From contig JAIUPT010000019.1 of NCBI GenBank assembly GCA_022315425.1, positions 496,001 to 560,000 on the forward strand: 64,000 nt of DNA, given 5' to 3'. The DNA is from Pseudevernia furfuracea. Lineage: Eukaryota > Ascomycota > Lecanoromycetes > Lecanorales > Parmeliaceae. The number at the start of each line of letters is the position of its first letter. Positions within the stretch are counted from its first letter, which is position 1. The notes beneath the pieces were generated by a model, which saw nothing but the letters and a program-made list of their open reading frames with translations, did not search any database and had not been told where the DNA came from. Both the position numbers and the translations under genes were made by a program. Of this stretch, positions 22,050-34,058 are shown piece after piece.

Positions 22050-22969
22050 GGTAGAACTCAGTCACAGCCAAGACCCAAATAGATAGACAACTGACAGCGC
22101 AAGTATGAGCAAGTGATGAAGCAAGTAGGTTGATGTTGACTTATATAAGGGAGAGAACAAAATGGTCAAGGTTTTGAGTGCTGAATGAATGAATGTAAGG
22201 TACGCATGCGGGGTCTTGACCCCGTGACAGCCTCAACCAATCGCATCCAGGAAGATAGCTGGGCACTGCAACACTTCCTACATGAGTGAAGTCTGGGGCC
22301 GTGAATGGAAGTGTTCCGCTCCACACCCTCGGCTTGATGCTACTCCAGTTTTAACCTGTAAAGAAGATACCAGTGTTTAAGCTTGAAGATCTTGCTCTTT
22401 AGCAGATACTCGTTAGACAGTGTTCACACATAAGAGTAGGTATCAATCTTTGGCGATATACCACAAATGGTATCGAGAACCACTTCACATGCGCTACACC
22501 AACAACTTTGAGCCTGCTCAACACACGAGTAAAATGTGACACATCAACAGGAATCACTGCCTCACGATTTCACTGGAGTGGGCCACAGAGAATGGAGGTA
22601 TATATATCACCTCAAAGAGGCGGCCCAGGGGCTGAAGGTAAACACATTGAATTGCTCGATATGAACTGTACTTGCCCTTAGGCATGTCGTGCTTGTATCA
22701 AAACGCCGCAATCAAATATCCCTATCGCTTTAGTTCGAATCTCAAGATTTCAGGATCCCATATACTAGAGACCTGCAAAATGCGGTCGTAACCGTGAACC
22801 TCCCAGCGTCATGATCAACCCTCAGATGTCCTGCAGGCCGACATGGCATATGGACGACATAAAGCAGCTCAACAACTTATCCATACGTCTTAGGATAAGA
22901 ATAACTCTGCTATCTATTTGCGGAAAAAGAGTCATAGAGGCCGTAGTACAAATCACTGGGTATAATGCA
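22050..22969. other. Intergenic, 0.9 kb
   Basis: This lies between the start of the CCCH-RBR gene and the stop of sho1. No coding or structured feature was recognised. Confidence 0.4.
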
Positions 22970-24229
22970 TCACAACAAGATCAGGTAGTTGGAGGGCGCG
23001 ATACCTGTTGCATCGTCAGTAATAGTTCATGGGTTCATGCGAAACACTCACCTGTCTCGCCGGTCTCCTTCTTCGCTTGCCACCATCTTCCACTTACGTC
23101 CGAAACCTCCAGAATCTCGTGCTTCGAGAAGCTAATCTCGTTCGCATCGTCTGGGTTGGCTTCGTACGAGTATATTGCCTTTGCGCGGTATGGGTATTCT
23201 GTAGGGGATGTAACGTCGTTTCTTGGGTCATGGTGTTCGGCGGCCATTCCGCCCATAGGTGCTGCTGTGCTTGGTGTCTGGTTTGGTGGTGATATGGATC
23301 GGGCGCCTTGTCCAAAGCGTTGCTGTGAGCTTTGTTGGCCTGCCAGACCACCTGGGTAGCCTGATACGGGTGACGAGGTCTCGAAGCCGTTCAGTTGTGC
23401 TGAAGTGTACATTTGAGGTGCGTGATTTCCCGTGTGGGTTGTTTCTTGTGGGCCGGGGGCGTAGTGTGAGCTTATGGGTCTGCTGTTGCGCGTTGAGCCG
23501 CGTTGCTGTTCCTTGTGTAAGGCAAAGGAGTCGATGTAGCCTCGGTGAGTAGCTTGAGGCGTTGAGCCGAAGTAGAATATCCATACAATCTGGGGGATGT
23601 TAGTCGCCGCCATAACACAGCAAATGAGGTGACTGACCATGACCATGGAGAGCAAGATAAACCCAGCTGCTGCAGCTTCCTTGTCGCCCTCTGGAGAGTA
23701 CACCAAATCATTAATGATGGACGTAGAGTAGGTAAGACCGGCGGCTAAGAATCCAACAATCTGTCCAGAGTCAGCTGTCTGCGCGCATCGGATGGAACGG
23801 ATTACGTACAGCAACATGGTATGTTTGTGTCGCATCCGACCCGACTACCACGAAAACGCCCACAATGACGCAGAACAGATATGCTATTGTCCACCATGCG
23901 AAGTTTGGGAAGCTGCTGCCTTTGACAGCGGAGATGATGGAGGCGATGAAGGTGATGAGCCAAGCAAGCTGTCGGAGGTATCTGTCAGCCTGATTCTCGT
24001 CCCATGGGGCGTGAAAGGAAACGTACGTATGCTATTGATATGGTCGCAAGCGCAAATGGGTCTCCAACAATATGCCCTGGAAACGTTCAGTGGGTGCTTT
24101 GTTTTGCATTCGACACAGCGTATTACCAAAGCTAAATCTCCGTAAGCCTCCTCTGCCGGCGTTGGCTTCCAAGTTGCCATTCATTTTGTGAAGTGATGGC
24201 GAGTGATAGCTGTCGTAGGACGATGGCAT
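22970..24229 (-). CDS. sho1: Sho1-type osmosensor adaptor of the HOG pathway
   Basis: Six-exon model: 24229-24127, 24076-24027, 23968-23810, 23760-23638, 23589-23052 and 23004-22970. All phases close, giving 335 residues. The N-terminal part has the conserved GHIVGDPFALATISIAYLAW and four transmembrane helices (TFIASIISAV, WWTIAYLFCVIVGVFVVVG, QIVGFLAAGLTYSTSIINDL, AAAAGFILLSMV then IVWIFYFGS). A disordered Gln/Pro/Ser-rich linker follows. The C-terminus is an SH3 domain (YRAKAIYSYEANPDDANEIS, ILEVSDVSGRWWQAKK, GIAPSNYLILL). The SH3 domain is known to bind Pbs2-type MAPKK and Ste11-branch components at the plasma membrane. The fourth intron (23637-23590, 48 nt) is in frame and free of stops; I removed it because family members read directly from LLSMV into VWIFYFG. 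This is a conserved gene, a useful synteny anchor. Confidence 0.93.
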
Positions 24230-25474
24230 AGAGAACCCCGATCAAATGTCAAGTGTCCTCCTCGCATGCAATGAGTTTCCTTCAGCACAGTTTGTCTAGA
24301 TCGCGCAATGTCTCAAGCTTGTCACTAGATGAATCGATCACGTCGTGTTGTTGAGATTTTGGGGAAGGAGTGTGGTTGTTGGAAAGGGTTTTTTGAGGGT
24401 CTGCGGCGTGTTTGAGGGGTTTGATTAAGTTGATTCTCGCACTGGCCAAGGAAGTGCGAATTGAGGTATTGGCCGACTGAGTAATGCAAGAAGCAGTATT
24501 AGTAGTGCGAGGTAGGGTGAAGGAGCGTAATGGGCGGAGAGCAGTGGTTGGCTGGTGGTTTGTTGAAAAGTTGTCGAAGTTGCGACAAGAGGAGTGGTCG
24601 GCTGCCGTTTCAGGTTGGGTTGGTTTTTGGCAGCCAACTTCCAAGCGCCTTCCTAAATTTAAGTCCCAGGCCAGGACTTAGGACTGACTCACTGAGACCT
24701 CCAAGACCACTGGAACCGCTGTCCAATGAGTCGACTCGTATTGTATTATGGTCTGTCCTCAGACTCCTCACTCAATACCACTAACTCCCCGCGAAAAGCG
24801 AAAATGCGGCCTCGTGAATGAGTGAGGCTGTGGAGATTACAGGGCTGAGCTGTACTCGTAAAGTATCTATCTAATCTTTAGACCCGCGACAACGCTAATT
24901 TCAGGAACGAGTGGAGCACTCAGCACTGAGAGGAGAGTGGAGAGTGTTCCAGACAGGCACAAACGGTCCTCTTATTATTACATGTCCTTTGAGCCACAAT
25001 AATGCGCACACAAACCACCATATTTCGCAGGCATTGTCTTTAAAAAGCCATAATAATCTAAAAGTGACAATCATATCTTTTCTTTCTTCCAAATCTATCT
25101 CAACAGCACAGCCGGACTGGGCACCTTCGAATCTCCCATCCGATTGCCTTCTATTCTTCCGGGCGGAACCGTGCTCATGCATGCGCTGCGGTGCTGTCGA
25201 GCGGAGAATAACAGCACGAATCGTTGTATGCCCCTTTGGAGCCCTCGTAGGAACAAGGCGTCTGTCTCGGAAATTGCCCGAGTTTCTCTTTGCGCGTAGT
25301 AGACTGTCAATGCCTGATCTGCTCTGTCCCTTTCGCCACTGTGCAGGTCGAAAAAGATATTCTGGTAAAGCCGTGCGAGTCGAGCATAGCTGGCCTGATG
25401 CAAAACTCAACACAGCCCTGATATCCCCCCCCCCCACCCCGAGCTTCAGCCTTCTCCGTCGTCGAGGACACCTA
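24230..25474. other. Intergenic, 1.2 kb
   Basis: This is upstream of sho1 and downstream of the RO10-like gene. Long open frames at 24901-25681 on both strands largely mirror each other and the coding strand of the RO10-like gene. They have no motif and are not called. A short C run lies near 25425-25434. Confidence 0.4.
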
Positions 25475-26179
25475 TCAATCTCCGTAAGCCTTATCCTCTT
25501 CCACCTCTTTCGCCATCCGGCCTTCCTCCCTCCTGACCCTCTTCTCCACTTCCACAACTCTCCTCTCCCACTCAGTCCAGCACTCGCTTTCTCCCAGTAC
25601 ACCCAGCTCATACCACCTCTGGATTGCCCTCGCACTCCGTCTTCTCAAGTCTGCCATATCCCTTGCCTGTTCATCTTGTAAAAGCTCCAGCTCTGACAGG
25701 CGTGGATGTAAGGAGACCAACGAAGCAGAAGCTTCGGCTGGAGGGATCGGTAGGTCTTTGATGGCGCTGAGACCCGAGGCGGTGGCCTGATAGGATGGAG
25801 CGCAGGAGTTGACGATTGCTAGTATTTCCGGTGTAGATAGGGTAGTGGGCACGTCGGTGGTTGTAGGATGGAAGAGATCAGAATACGAAGCCCCTGTTGT
25901 TTCGTATTAGCTAGGACGCCTGATTGAGGAGGAATACGAACTGAGCCTGAGTAAATCTCGTACAACTGGCCATCTCGAAGAAAGCTTGCCCAGGTTGTTT
26001 TCCAGTCGGGCCAATCGGGCCTGAATGGTGTAATCCTGCCCTTGCGCTGTTACTCCCTGGAGAGTCTCGAGAATGTCCTCCACTTCATCATTGCCGCCGA
26101 GGTACCACTGGACCTTCTGTAGGCGGGCTTCGAGAGAGTCGAGGGTAGCAAGTGCAGTCTTAGTAGCGGTCTCGCTCAT
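25475..26179 (-). CDS. Dynactin p24 / nuclear distribution protein RO10-like
   Basis: Two exons, 26179-25942 and 25893-25475, are separated by a 48-nt intron with a GTTCGT donor, a GCTAATAC branch and an ACAACAG acceptor. The product is about 218 residues, close to the length I recall for fungal RO10 proteins. The chain is almost entirely helical with coiled-coil potential: LATLDSLEARLQKVQWYLGG near the start, ARLARLENNLGKLSSRWPVV in the middle, and WTEWERRVVEVEKRVRREE near the end. The last segment is the part most like dynactin p24/RO10. That subunit sits in the shoulder of dynactin and supports dynein-driven nuclear migration in hyphae. The identification rests on pattern and length only. 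Confidence 0.6.
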
Positions 26180-26624
26180 TGTAACCCCGAGGCTTGAGCC
26201 TCAATGATATTCACACGCTTATTAACATAATGTATTTAGGTGAATGCAAACAAAGGGCGAATTTAAATATCGGAAATAACAATTAGCGTTCCCGTGGTGC
26301 TACTCTATTGCTTGGCAGTTGGCACTTGCCAGCGTGCGAAGGCTTGTGGCCAACTATAACACACGGATACTTGTACTGACTAGAATTATGATTCAACTTC
26401 AGCAAGGGGGCTGGCTACATGTTTCTGTTGAGGATGTTAAGAAGTTGGGGAAACGACTGAAGCTTCATGTTCCTATTGGAAATAGCTTGATATCTCTTAA
26501 GTATTGGACCGTCAAAAGATCGGTAATATCTGGCTCACCAAGTGTCGTCCTTCTCCCTAAAGTTCCCGTCTCTTTCTCCTGCGGAAGTCCCTTTATTACA
26601 AGACTACTACCTCAATATTGAATC
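26180..26624. other. Intergenic, 0.45 kb
   Basis: This is upstream of the RO10-like gene and downstream of the POT transporter. Nothing further was recognised. It separates conserved genes from the accessory metabolic genes. Confidence 0.4.
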
Positions 26625-28879
26625 TCAAACTTCGGCTCCACTGGTAGCAGCCCTATTCTTGCCCTCGAAATTGTGGTCCAGAGCTTCTGTAACGTCAATC
26701 TCGGCGACACCAACGGCCCTTTCACCCTTGTTCCCAAGTGTGTTCATCGATTCCTCGGAGGCATTCAGATGTTTGAAACAAATCCAGAAGAGCCCAGCAG
26801 CTATGATAGTAGCGATGCAAAGGGCAGTATACATCCACACCAATCGCGGATCCTTAGCAATTGGTGCAAGTGCAATCCCAAGTGCAGATCCGAATGCAGA
26901 CTGTAGGAGGAAGATGGACATGACAAACGATTTCATGGATGGTGGCGCTTTGGTGTAAGCGTATTCTAGTCCGGTGATGCTAGCGAAAATTTCTGATATA
27001 GCAATGAAAAAGTACGCTGGCGTTTGCACCGCTACATGAATCTCATTGGGCAAGTGGGAAGCGTCGCAAGCAAGCGGAGCATTGTAGCATGGTGGAGAAG
27101 AGTAGATCAAATGCTGCACAATGGCTGCGTATGCCATGGCGAGTGCACCGAAAACAAAGCCCCATGTAATGCGAGTAATCGGTCGGAACGGTATACCAAC
27201 CTTGCGGAGGCCGGGATAGAGAAAGTGATCGAAGATAGGAATGAGAAAGATGAGAGAAAGAGGGTCAATATTCTGCATGATGTCGTTGGGGATGCCATGG
27301 AGTTGCATAGTACCAGCTGGTATCAATTTTAACAAGGTCCTTTGCTTTGTCAATGGATTCTTGAGGGCAAGACTCACCTTGTGAGATAAAGTTATTCAAC
27401 ATTTGCGAGTAGGCGACCCAGTAAATTGGGTAAAAAAGAAAGACGCGACATGCCGCGAGCCCACGCTTGAGCTCATCTATGTAGATATCGTCCCATGGCG
27501 TTTTGTACTTGCCTCCGCGCTCATCTTGGTATAATGGCTTCGCCGCCTCTACAACTTTATCAGCAACGAGCAAGAAAGAGATGCTGACGCGGCAGCAGCG
27601 GTCGACTTGCCCATGTTGCCCCCGTTTCTCAAGCCAATCCACATCGCTCTGAACGCGTTGATTATTATCGAACCCTTTGGAGGATGGACTACGTAATATC
27701 TCTCCCCTGCAATTAAAATGGCAACCCCAAGAGCAAAAAAGCATAGACAGAGAAGATACGCCGTCCAGAATCCTGTCGATTGTTCCATCTCCGTGGTGGC
27801 AATAGGAGATAGACAGCCCAGATTGATGCACAGATAGAAGATCTTGACTTCGACTTTAGCATGTGACAAGATTGAAAATTGCGTAGGGGACCCACCATAT
27901 AAATACGCTGAATGGTAACTGCAGGATCGACGATTACCCTCTCACCACTCTTCAAGACCCGGATAGTCATCTTGGTTTGGCGATACTGTTCCGCAACTAG
28001 AGGACTTACGTTCGCCTTAATGCCCCCGGTACCTAATCCGATGATTGCCTACCAATGACATCTAACATCAGCCTTTATTATAAGAGCCTCGTGCGATGTT
28101 CTTACCATTGCTGCAATCAAGCCACCCAAGGCTGCGCCATGCTCAATTGCCCAGGGTAGGGACGTGCAGAATAGTATGAACACTCCAACCATGTAGACGA
28201 ATGCAGAGTACAATATTGTCTTGTATTTGCCGAGATACTGGTCCGAAACAATCGCACCCATGATTGGTGTACCCTGGAAGACGGTCAGTATCCAACGACC
28301 TTGAAATCTGAGACAGTTTCAACGAGACCGTACATAGCACCAGAACGTGAAGACTGAGAAACTTCTCCGTTAGTCGCGTTTTCTACACTTTCGGCTAGTA
28401 GCATTTACAGTTGGTTAGACCTGTCGCCCCAGTTTGGCCCAAGCCTGTGAATGCTTAGCTCCTGAATATTCTTTTACGGCGAGCGATCAAAGGGCTGTAC
28501 CAATTCCTCCACGAACGGGGGTATCGTGAGGGCGATACTGAATGTAGTTTTGAAATGGGCCGGAGAGACCGTAGTATGTGAATCGTTCACACAACTCAAC
28601 CAGCGCCACGATAAAAGCGGACCATGGCAAGTGATCTGCGACTTTTCTCAGGGTTGCTAGCTCTTGTTCAGTAGGTTCGTCGCCCTCGAAAAATACAGTA
28701 TCTCTCGCAGACGGTTGACGAGGCTCGTCGTCCTCCACGGTAACTGTTGACTTTGCGTTCGTAGTCTCAACCTTAGCGCCTGCAACTTTACTACCACTAG
28801 CCGTATTGTGCGTGGACCCTTTTTCGACTTTCAATTTGTTGGACTGAGACCCTGCGGGTCCTAGGCTGCGGTCGTTCAT
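26625..28879 (-). CDS. POT/PTR2-family proton-coupled oligopeptide transporter
   Basis: Eight exons: 28879-28501, 28444-28409, 28353-28334, 28273-28106, 28048-27896, 27842-27611, 27554-27378 and 27316-26625. All phases close, giving 618 residues. A hydrophilic N-terminus of about 90 residues precedes ERFTYYGLSGPFQNYIQY (PTR2 motif), QTGATGLTNFFTFWCY, MGAIVSDQYLGKYKT, GTGGIKANVSPLVAEQ, TIQRIYMIFYLCINLG, FYPIYWVAYSQMLNNFISQ and LHGIPNDIMQNIDPLSLIF. Together these define a complete POT transporter with about 12 helices, moving di- or tripeptides or related compounds across the plasma membrane. Exon 3 is only 20 nt. The intron at 27610-27555 uses a GC donor (GCAAGT); the phase works only with that donor. 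It lies at the edge of the putative biosynthetic locus and may export or import a peptide-like compound (inference). Confidence 0.88.
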
Positions 28880-30216
28880 CTCGATGGGCGTATACTCGAA
28901 GGATGATGGGAAGAGATTGTCAAGGGTTCTTTCCCTCCAAAAAACGAGTCGTCTCGAGATGGACTGCACCGTCGCATACAACAGAGTTGGTTGCCAAGGC
29001 CTGTCATCAAGAATCGCAGGGACTTTGGGGGTTTCTGCATTGTCGGCGTGATTGTCGCAGTCTTAGACTGGATGAGCGCAGGCCGAATATCGATGCAGAG
29101 GAGATCATACCTGCATTCAAAAGGCCTTCCATGACTCCTGTAGCTTCCTCTTCCAATAGGCCGCCTTCAACAGATTCTCGGTCGGGATGAGGCATACCCT
29201 AAATAAGAATGGGATGCCGGTCAGAATGCATGGCGGGATACACTTTCAAAGATTCTCGTACCCACTCACAGGCAGCGCGCTGCGATCCACAGTCACCCGC
29301 CAACAACAACGATGTTTCCAGCCTTTTCTGCGTCATATTCTAGCGGACAGACTTTCAAGGTCGCTGCTCATTAAAGGAACAGGTGCAATTGGCGTTTATT
29401 ATGGTGTTTACCCATAGTCGCTCGAGGCGCCGCGTTGTCGATTTCAGGGACAAAGATGCAATCTCAGCAACCTATAGCAATGATGATGCCTTTGTATTGG
29501 CTGTTGCAGCTCGTTGGCCTTTTCCCCCTCGCTGAGAATGATGATTGAGGACACGTCAAAGGCTCACTGTCCACGATAGAAAGTCCCTTGCCTCAGTTCT
29601 CAGCCGCTCCCTTTACCCCAATTAGCTAGCCCCAAATTTAAGCTCGAGACTAACGATTTAGTGCCGTCCCTCACCTTGAGTCTGATGCTGCCTAACATTG
29701 AACCTGCGGTTTTGCCTGGCTAATCGGAGTCCCTACTGTCGAGCAGAACAGAGGGTTCAATGCACTGATCCAGGGTAACTAATCAACAAGAGATGTTTGT
29801 TTACTCTTTGTAGACTAGTAGCCATGACTCCCCGAGAGCTCCCAGAGGCGGAACATTTCTTAGAGACTGTGAAATAAGTAGTATGAGCACAGCCAATACA
29901 AGAACTACGAGCAAGACAGCGGCAACTACAAGTGGTTCTACATTTATTGCGAAAAGGCGGACGAATTCATGGCACAACAGCCACACGCTGTGCTAGTATC
30001 CGGGCAACTGTTACTTGGGAAAACCGGAACGACATGCGGGAAAATATGATTCACCCGAGACACAATAAGCCGCGAGGGAGGTACTACTTCATGTGCAAGC
30101 AAACAAGAAAGACTTTCGCGGTTGGCAATAAGTAATTTCGGAGGAGTGCATTTCTCATGATACGAGACCCTTTCGCAGCTTATAAGAACCTGCCTTTCAG
30201 CACCCTGAAATTTCTC
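28880..30216. other. Intergenic, 1.3 kb
   Basis: This is upstream of the POT gene and downstream of the P450. A 61-codon minus-strand frame at 29801-29986 encodes one strongly hydrophobic helix (VVAAVLLVVLVLAVLILLIS) and might be a small membrane peptide, but nothing else supports it. Confidence 0.4.
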
Positions 30217-31863
30217 TTAAGTGTCTATACTTTTTGCTAATCTAGTAATGAGATCCTCATAAGCCTTGCCTCGGATCGTAATCTTGACCGGGAATGGCTC
30301 GTCTACGGCATCGTGGCGCAATCGGCGACTATCAAGCTCGCCCTTCTAGAAGGAAATTAGCCAAGTCGAACCTGCGATCTGCAAAGAGGTCTTACAGCGG
30401 CAAAGTCAAAGCAATAAACAAGTCGTGAGTAAGCAAGGAAAAGTTCTTGCTGAGCAATTTTGTAGCCGACACAAACTCGCCGCCCGCCGCCAAATTGCCA
30501 AAGACCTTGAGTGACATTGTCTTCCTTACCATCAAGCCATCTTTCTGGTCTGAATTCGGCTGCGTCGTCACACTCTTGGGACACTGCCAATGAGTTTATC
30601 ACAAAGTCCGTGCCGGCAGGAAAGCGGTAACCTTCGAACTCAAGGTCCTGCGTTAGATGGTGCTGTGGGATCAAAGGTACGGTCGGACGCCAGCGCAGAC
30701 CCTCCTTGATCATAGCAGAGAGATAAGGCAAGCTTCCCATATCTTTGAGATCAGGTAGACGCTCGGCAGTGTTGCCACAAATGCTGTCAACTTCCTTCCT
30801 TGCCTTCTGCATGGTCTCTGGATAACATACGACTGCCATGACGAAGACGTTGAAAGTCATTCTCACGTTATCGCTACCTGCTGCAACTACCGACGTCGCG
30901 AGATACATAGCCTCTTCATCATTTCTGGAAAATTTCGCGCTGGCGTGTAAAAGCACATCCTTGATAAACGAGGGTGGCGCAGTCCCTTCAGCGATACCAT
31001 GTTTGACGGGCTCCCACCAATCTTTGAAGACGTCGAAATGGTCCTGACCCACCGCTTCCCAGTGTTTTCTCCAAGGTTGAAATTTTTTCGGAAGTTTGGC
31101 AAGTACAGGGAAGAAGTCAACGAGGCTGGTATTTATGCTGCGGACAAATTCAACAGTGACGCGTTGGAAATCGTCCAGTTGCTTCTGTGTCTGCCGAGAT
31201 TGTTCGCCTACCACGATGCGATGGATGACTGAATAAGCGTACCGGTAGTGGTGTAAGTACCAATGATGGGGTCGTTCAATATAATTGACCAGCAATTGGA
31301 TGCTCTCTAAGTCCTGCACTTTCTCATATTGTTTGAGCGCTGTCCCACTCAGTAAGTGATGCATTACTTGTCTACCCTCGGACCATTCTTTGGTTTGGCG
31401 TAACACCGTTCGCTTGTGGCGACTGGCAAGTCCACTGGCAACCGGGAGATAAGGTCGTTCACCAGTTATACTTGCGCGCTTTGCAATGATCTCTTGCACC
31501 ACTCGATTGCTGTTTAGCATCACCCAGGTTCTATTCCCCATGCGCAGAGTGGCCATCTCGCCATATTGGGACAGAGAAGTCAGCTGTAAGAGGTGATTAG
31601 CGTTCACTGATTCCGGAAACACTTTTAGAACCTACATAAGCGGCCATTCCAACCGTATCACGACGGACTCTGCGCATTTGGAGCAAGTTGCCCACAACAA
31701 TCTGGCCCCGGGGTCCAGCAGGGTAGACCCATCGCTTCCCAAATAAGAATCGAGGATTTGGCCTACGGAAGTACAAGACCAGCACCATACACAGAGAAAA
31801 AAGGAAGACGATGAGGCTGGGCTTTGCAGCATCCCAGTAAGGCTGAATCAGGAGGACAGGCAT
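30217..31863 (-). CDS. Cytochrome P450 monooxygenase
   Basis: Three exons: 31863-31636, 31583-30396 and 30345-30217 (introns 52 and 50 nt), 514 residues. The start ATG at 31863 is followed by an N-terminal membrane anchor (SLIVFLFSLCMVLVLYF) and the proline/glycine-rich hinge YPAGPRGQIVVGN. The K-helix ExxR is EGLR, the PERF-like segment is FRPERW, and the heme loop FGGGRRVCVG holds the Cys ligand. The last exon (KGELDSRRLRHDAVD to AKSIDT) restores the usual C-terminal beta region. The I-helix reads AAGSDNVRMT, with Asn where most P450s have the oxygen-activating Thr. The enzyme should sit in the ER membrane and oxidise a metabolite. It resembles the fungal O-methylsterigmatocystin-oxidoreductase-like (CYP64-type) P450s by pattern. 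Confidence 0.9.
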
Positions 31864-32829
31864 TTTGAGGATTGTCAATAGACAGAATTGCGGGATCTCG
31901 ACGCCAAGTCTTTCGTGGTGGTAAAGTCCGTCTCAACTTCAGGCAAGATGTTAAGTCACTTGCTAGGGAACAGAGTCTATCCTAATATGAGGCTTTTCTC
32001 CAACCATTGAGACATGTCCTGTATTTTTGATACTCAGCTTACGCTTTTGCAATACGGCTAAAATAAACTCCAATTGCTGCGACTTAATTGCACTAACCGA
32101 ATCCTTTCACTGGACTCCGTACGTGAGTAGACGGGTCCGGTGCTTGGAAACAGCCGCTACGACTTGACCAAAAAAGATCAAAAATCGCACCCACCACACC
32201 CAAAAGTCGGAACGTATGTAACGCTATCCACACGGGCTGCTGACGGAATCCGCGCTTTGTAGATCACTAGGAGAAGGAGGCTTAGTGTGAAAGTCATGCG
32301 GACACGATCGCTGAAATAGTTTGTGAACAGCGCCGCAGCCTTGTACTACTACAAACTACATGATCCGATCTAGCACTACGATTAACCAGTAGGTGAGAGG
32401 ATACAAATACGACCCTAGACTAATTAAATCCTCGCTCGTATAGGTACAAAAAGGTGGTCAGTGCGAGGGAACCCGGTAGACTGGATGTTCGTAACCCACT
32501 GCCCTCAAATGGAGGTTCAGGAAGCCTTTCTGTTTTCCACCTTCCTACTAGCGCCTCGACGAAGCTGGTGTGTTCCCACAAAATCTGCCACGTAATTTTC
32601 ATGCGAGGCTGATATGTGTTCGAGGCGTACGGCCCTAGCTAACATATCATAAATTCGTTATCCTTACAAATTGTGATTCCTCGTTCCCGTTACGTCACGA
32701 TCAGAAGCTCCAAGTCGAAATTGATTTGTGCGACCATCTTTTTGGGACATTTCTGTGAAACAAACTTTATAGTGTCTATAGAGCCTTCGAAAAGCCTTCC
32801 TTGCACCTACCTGCGCTTCTCAAATCAGC
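31864..32829. promoter_or_regulatory. Divergent intergenic region between P450 and SAT4-like gene
   Basis: The P450 (minus) and the SAT4-like gene (plus) are transcribed away from each other from this 966-bp region, so it must hold both promoters. No regulator binding motif could be named with confidence. Confidence 0.5.
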
Positions 32830-34058
32830 ATGGCTACTGCACTTCCGCAGCCACTGAGTGGCGATGTTGATGATGGCTGGCGACTTGAGGTCGGCAGCAC
32901 AGTGACCTTCCTTTGCGCCTGCATTATTGTCAGCTTTCGCACTCTTGCGCGAGCCAGATATGCGCGTATGGGCTGGGACGACTTCCTGATGCTCTTCGCT
33001 TTAGTAAGTGAACCAATGCACTGCGAACCGCGCATTTTAGCTTTAAGCTGATTTCATTCCAGGCGCAGGCGCTTGTTGCAACAATTTTGGATTTCGTCGC
33101 TGTCCATTGGGGACTGGGTAGACACCTATACTATTTGAGTCCAGAGCAAAGAGTTCAGCAGCAATACTACAGTCTTCTAGCACAGGTATTCTGCGTCAAT
33201 GCCTTGACCTTTGCTAAAATATCAATCTGTCTCTCTTATCTGCGGGTTCTGCGTGGCTCCTACAAAAAACATTTGAGATGGGTATGCTATGCGACAGCCG
33301 GTCTGGTCTTTGCCGTCAATAGTGTAGTTATAATCTCGTTCTACGCTCAGTGCGACCCACCGTCAAGATCATGGAATCAAAAGATCCCCGGAACATGCTG
33401 GAAGCCTCCGGCCGAGATCAGCTTGGTTTTGCTTCAAGGATGTAGGTGCTTAGTGCTCCAGGCCCTGGAAAAAGCTAAACAGTCCCAGCTTTTTCGGCGC
33501 TGACTGATTTTTTCCTCTCGGCTCTACCATTATTCATGTTTAAGGATTTGAAGGTCGGTAAAAAGAGCAAAGCGATCCTGTGCGGTCTCATGGGGCTTGG
33601 AGCAATGTAGGTCGACAACATCTCAGCTCGGTGCTCGAATTACTGCTAATCGTGGCTTCAGTACCGGTATCTTTGCTATAGTGCGAACTGTTGAAGCCGG
33701 ATCAAGCGTACACTCGCCGTCTAGAGACATGTCCTTCTCGAGCATCCTCGGCCTGATGTGGGCCGGAATGGAGCGCAACATCGCCATCATGGTTGCCAGT
33801 GTACCACCGATGCGTCCTTTGGCTGAGCCTTTCATCAAACTCACGAGCCGGACGTTTTCCTATGGACGGAAGCCGATCTCTGATCCACAAAGCTACGAGA
33901 TGGGGGGTTCCAACAGATTCCGAAAAATCATCAATGTCAGCGACCGCCGATTGGCTCCTGGAAACAGCCTGTCCGCGGCTAAGGCAAGTAATGATTCTCA
34001 AGGCATGAACATCAGTCAGGAGCGTATCTTGCCTATCCAGACGCATGAACACTTTTGA
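32830..34058 (+). CDS. SAT4-like rhodopsin-domain membrane protein
   Basis: Four exons: 32830-33003, 33063-33441, 33489-33606 and 33662-34058 (introns 59, 47 and 55 nt), 355 residues. The N-terminus carries helix 1 and the family signature RMGWDDFLMLFAL. Then come VAVHWGLGRHLYYL, QVFCVNALTFAKISICLSYL, the Cys-containing loop CDPPSRSWNQKIPGTCW, the helix ALTDFFLSALPLFMFKDLKV, GLGAITGIFAIVRTVEA and ERNIAIMVASVPPMRPL. The cytosolic tail is 90 residues, basic and Ser rich. It is diverged from the two other SAT4-like genes in this window. Its position between the P450 and a methyltransferase matches the frequent presence of this family in fungal metabolite clusters; the role there is not known. 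Confidence 0.87.

Noticed and set aside
22725..22760. GTTCGAATC-like word suggesting a tRNA T-arm
   Set aside because: No acceptor stem, D-arm or anticodon arm can be drawn around it.
23035..23835. Unspliced 266-codon frame as a separate gene
   Set aside because: It is the intron-retaining view of sho1 exons 4 and 5; splicing restores the known protein.
24901..25681. Frames of about 250 codons on both strands
   Set aside because: They partly mirror the RO10-like exon and each other, with compositions typical of antisense reading; no family resemblance.
28004..28009. GTAAGT on the minus strand inside the POT gene, as a splice donor
   Set aside because: It encodes Val-Ser of the invariant KANVSPLVAEQ motif and the frame continues unbroken, so it is coding.
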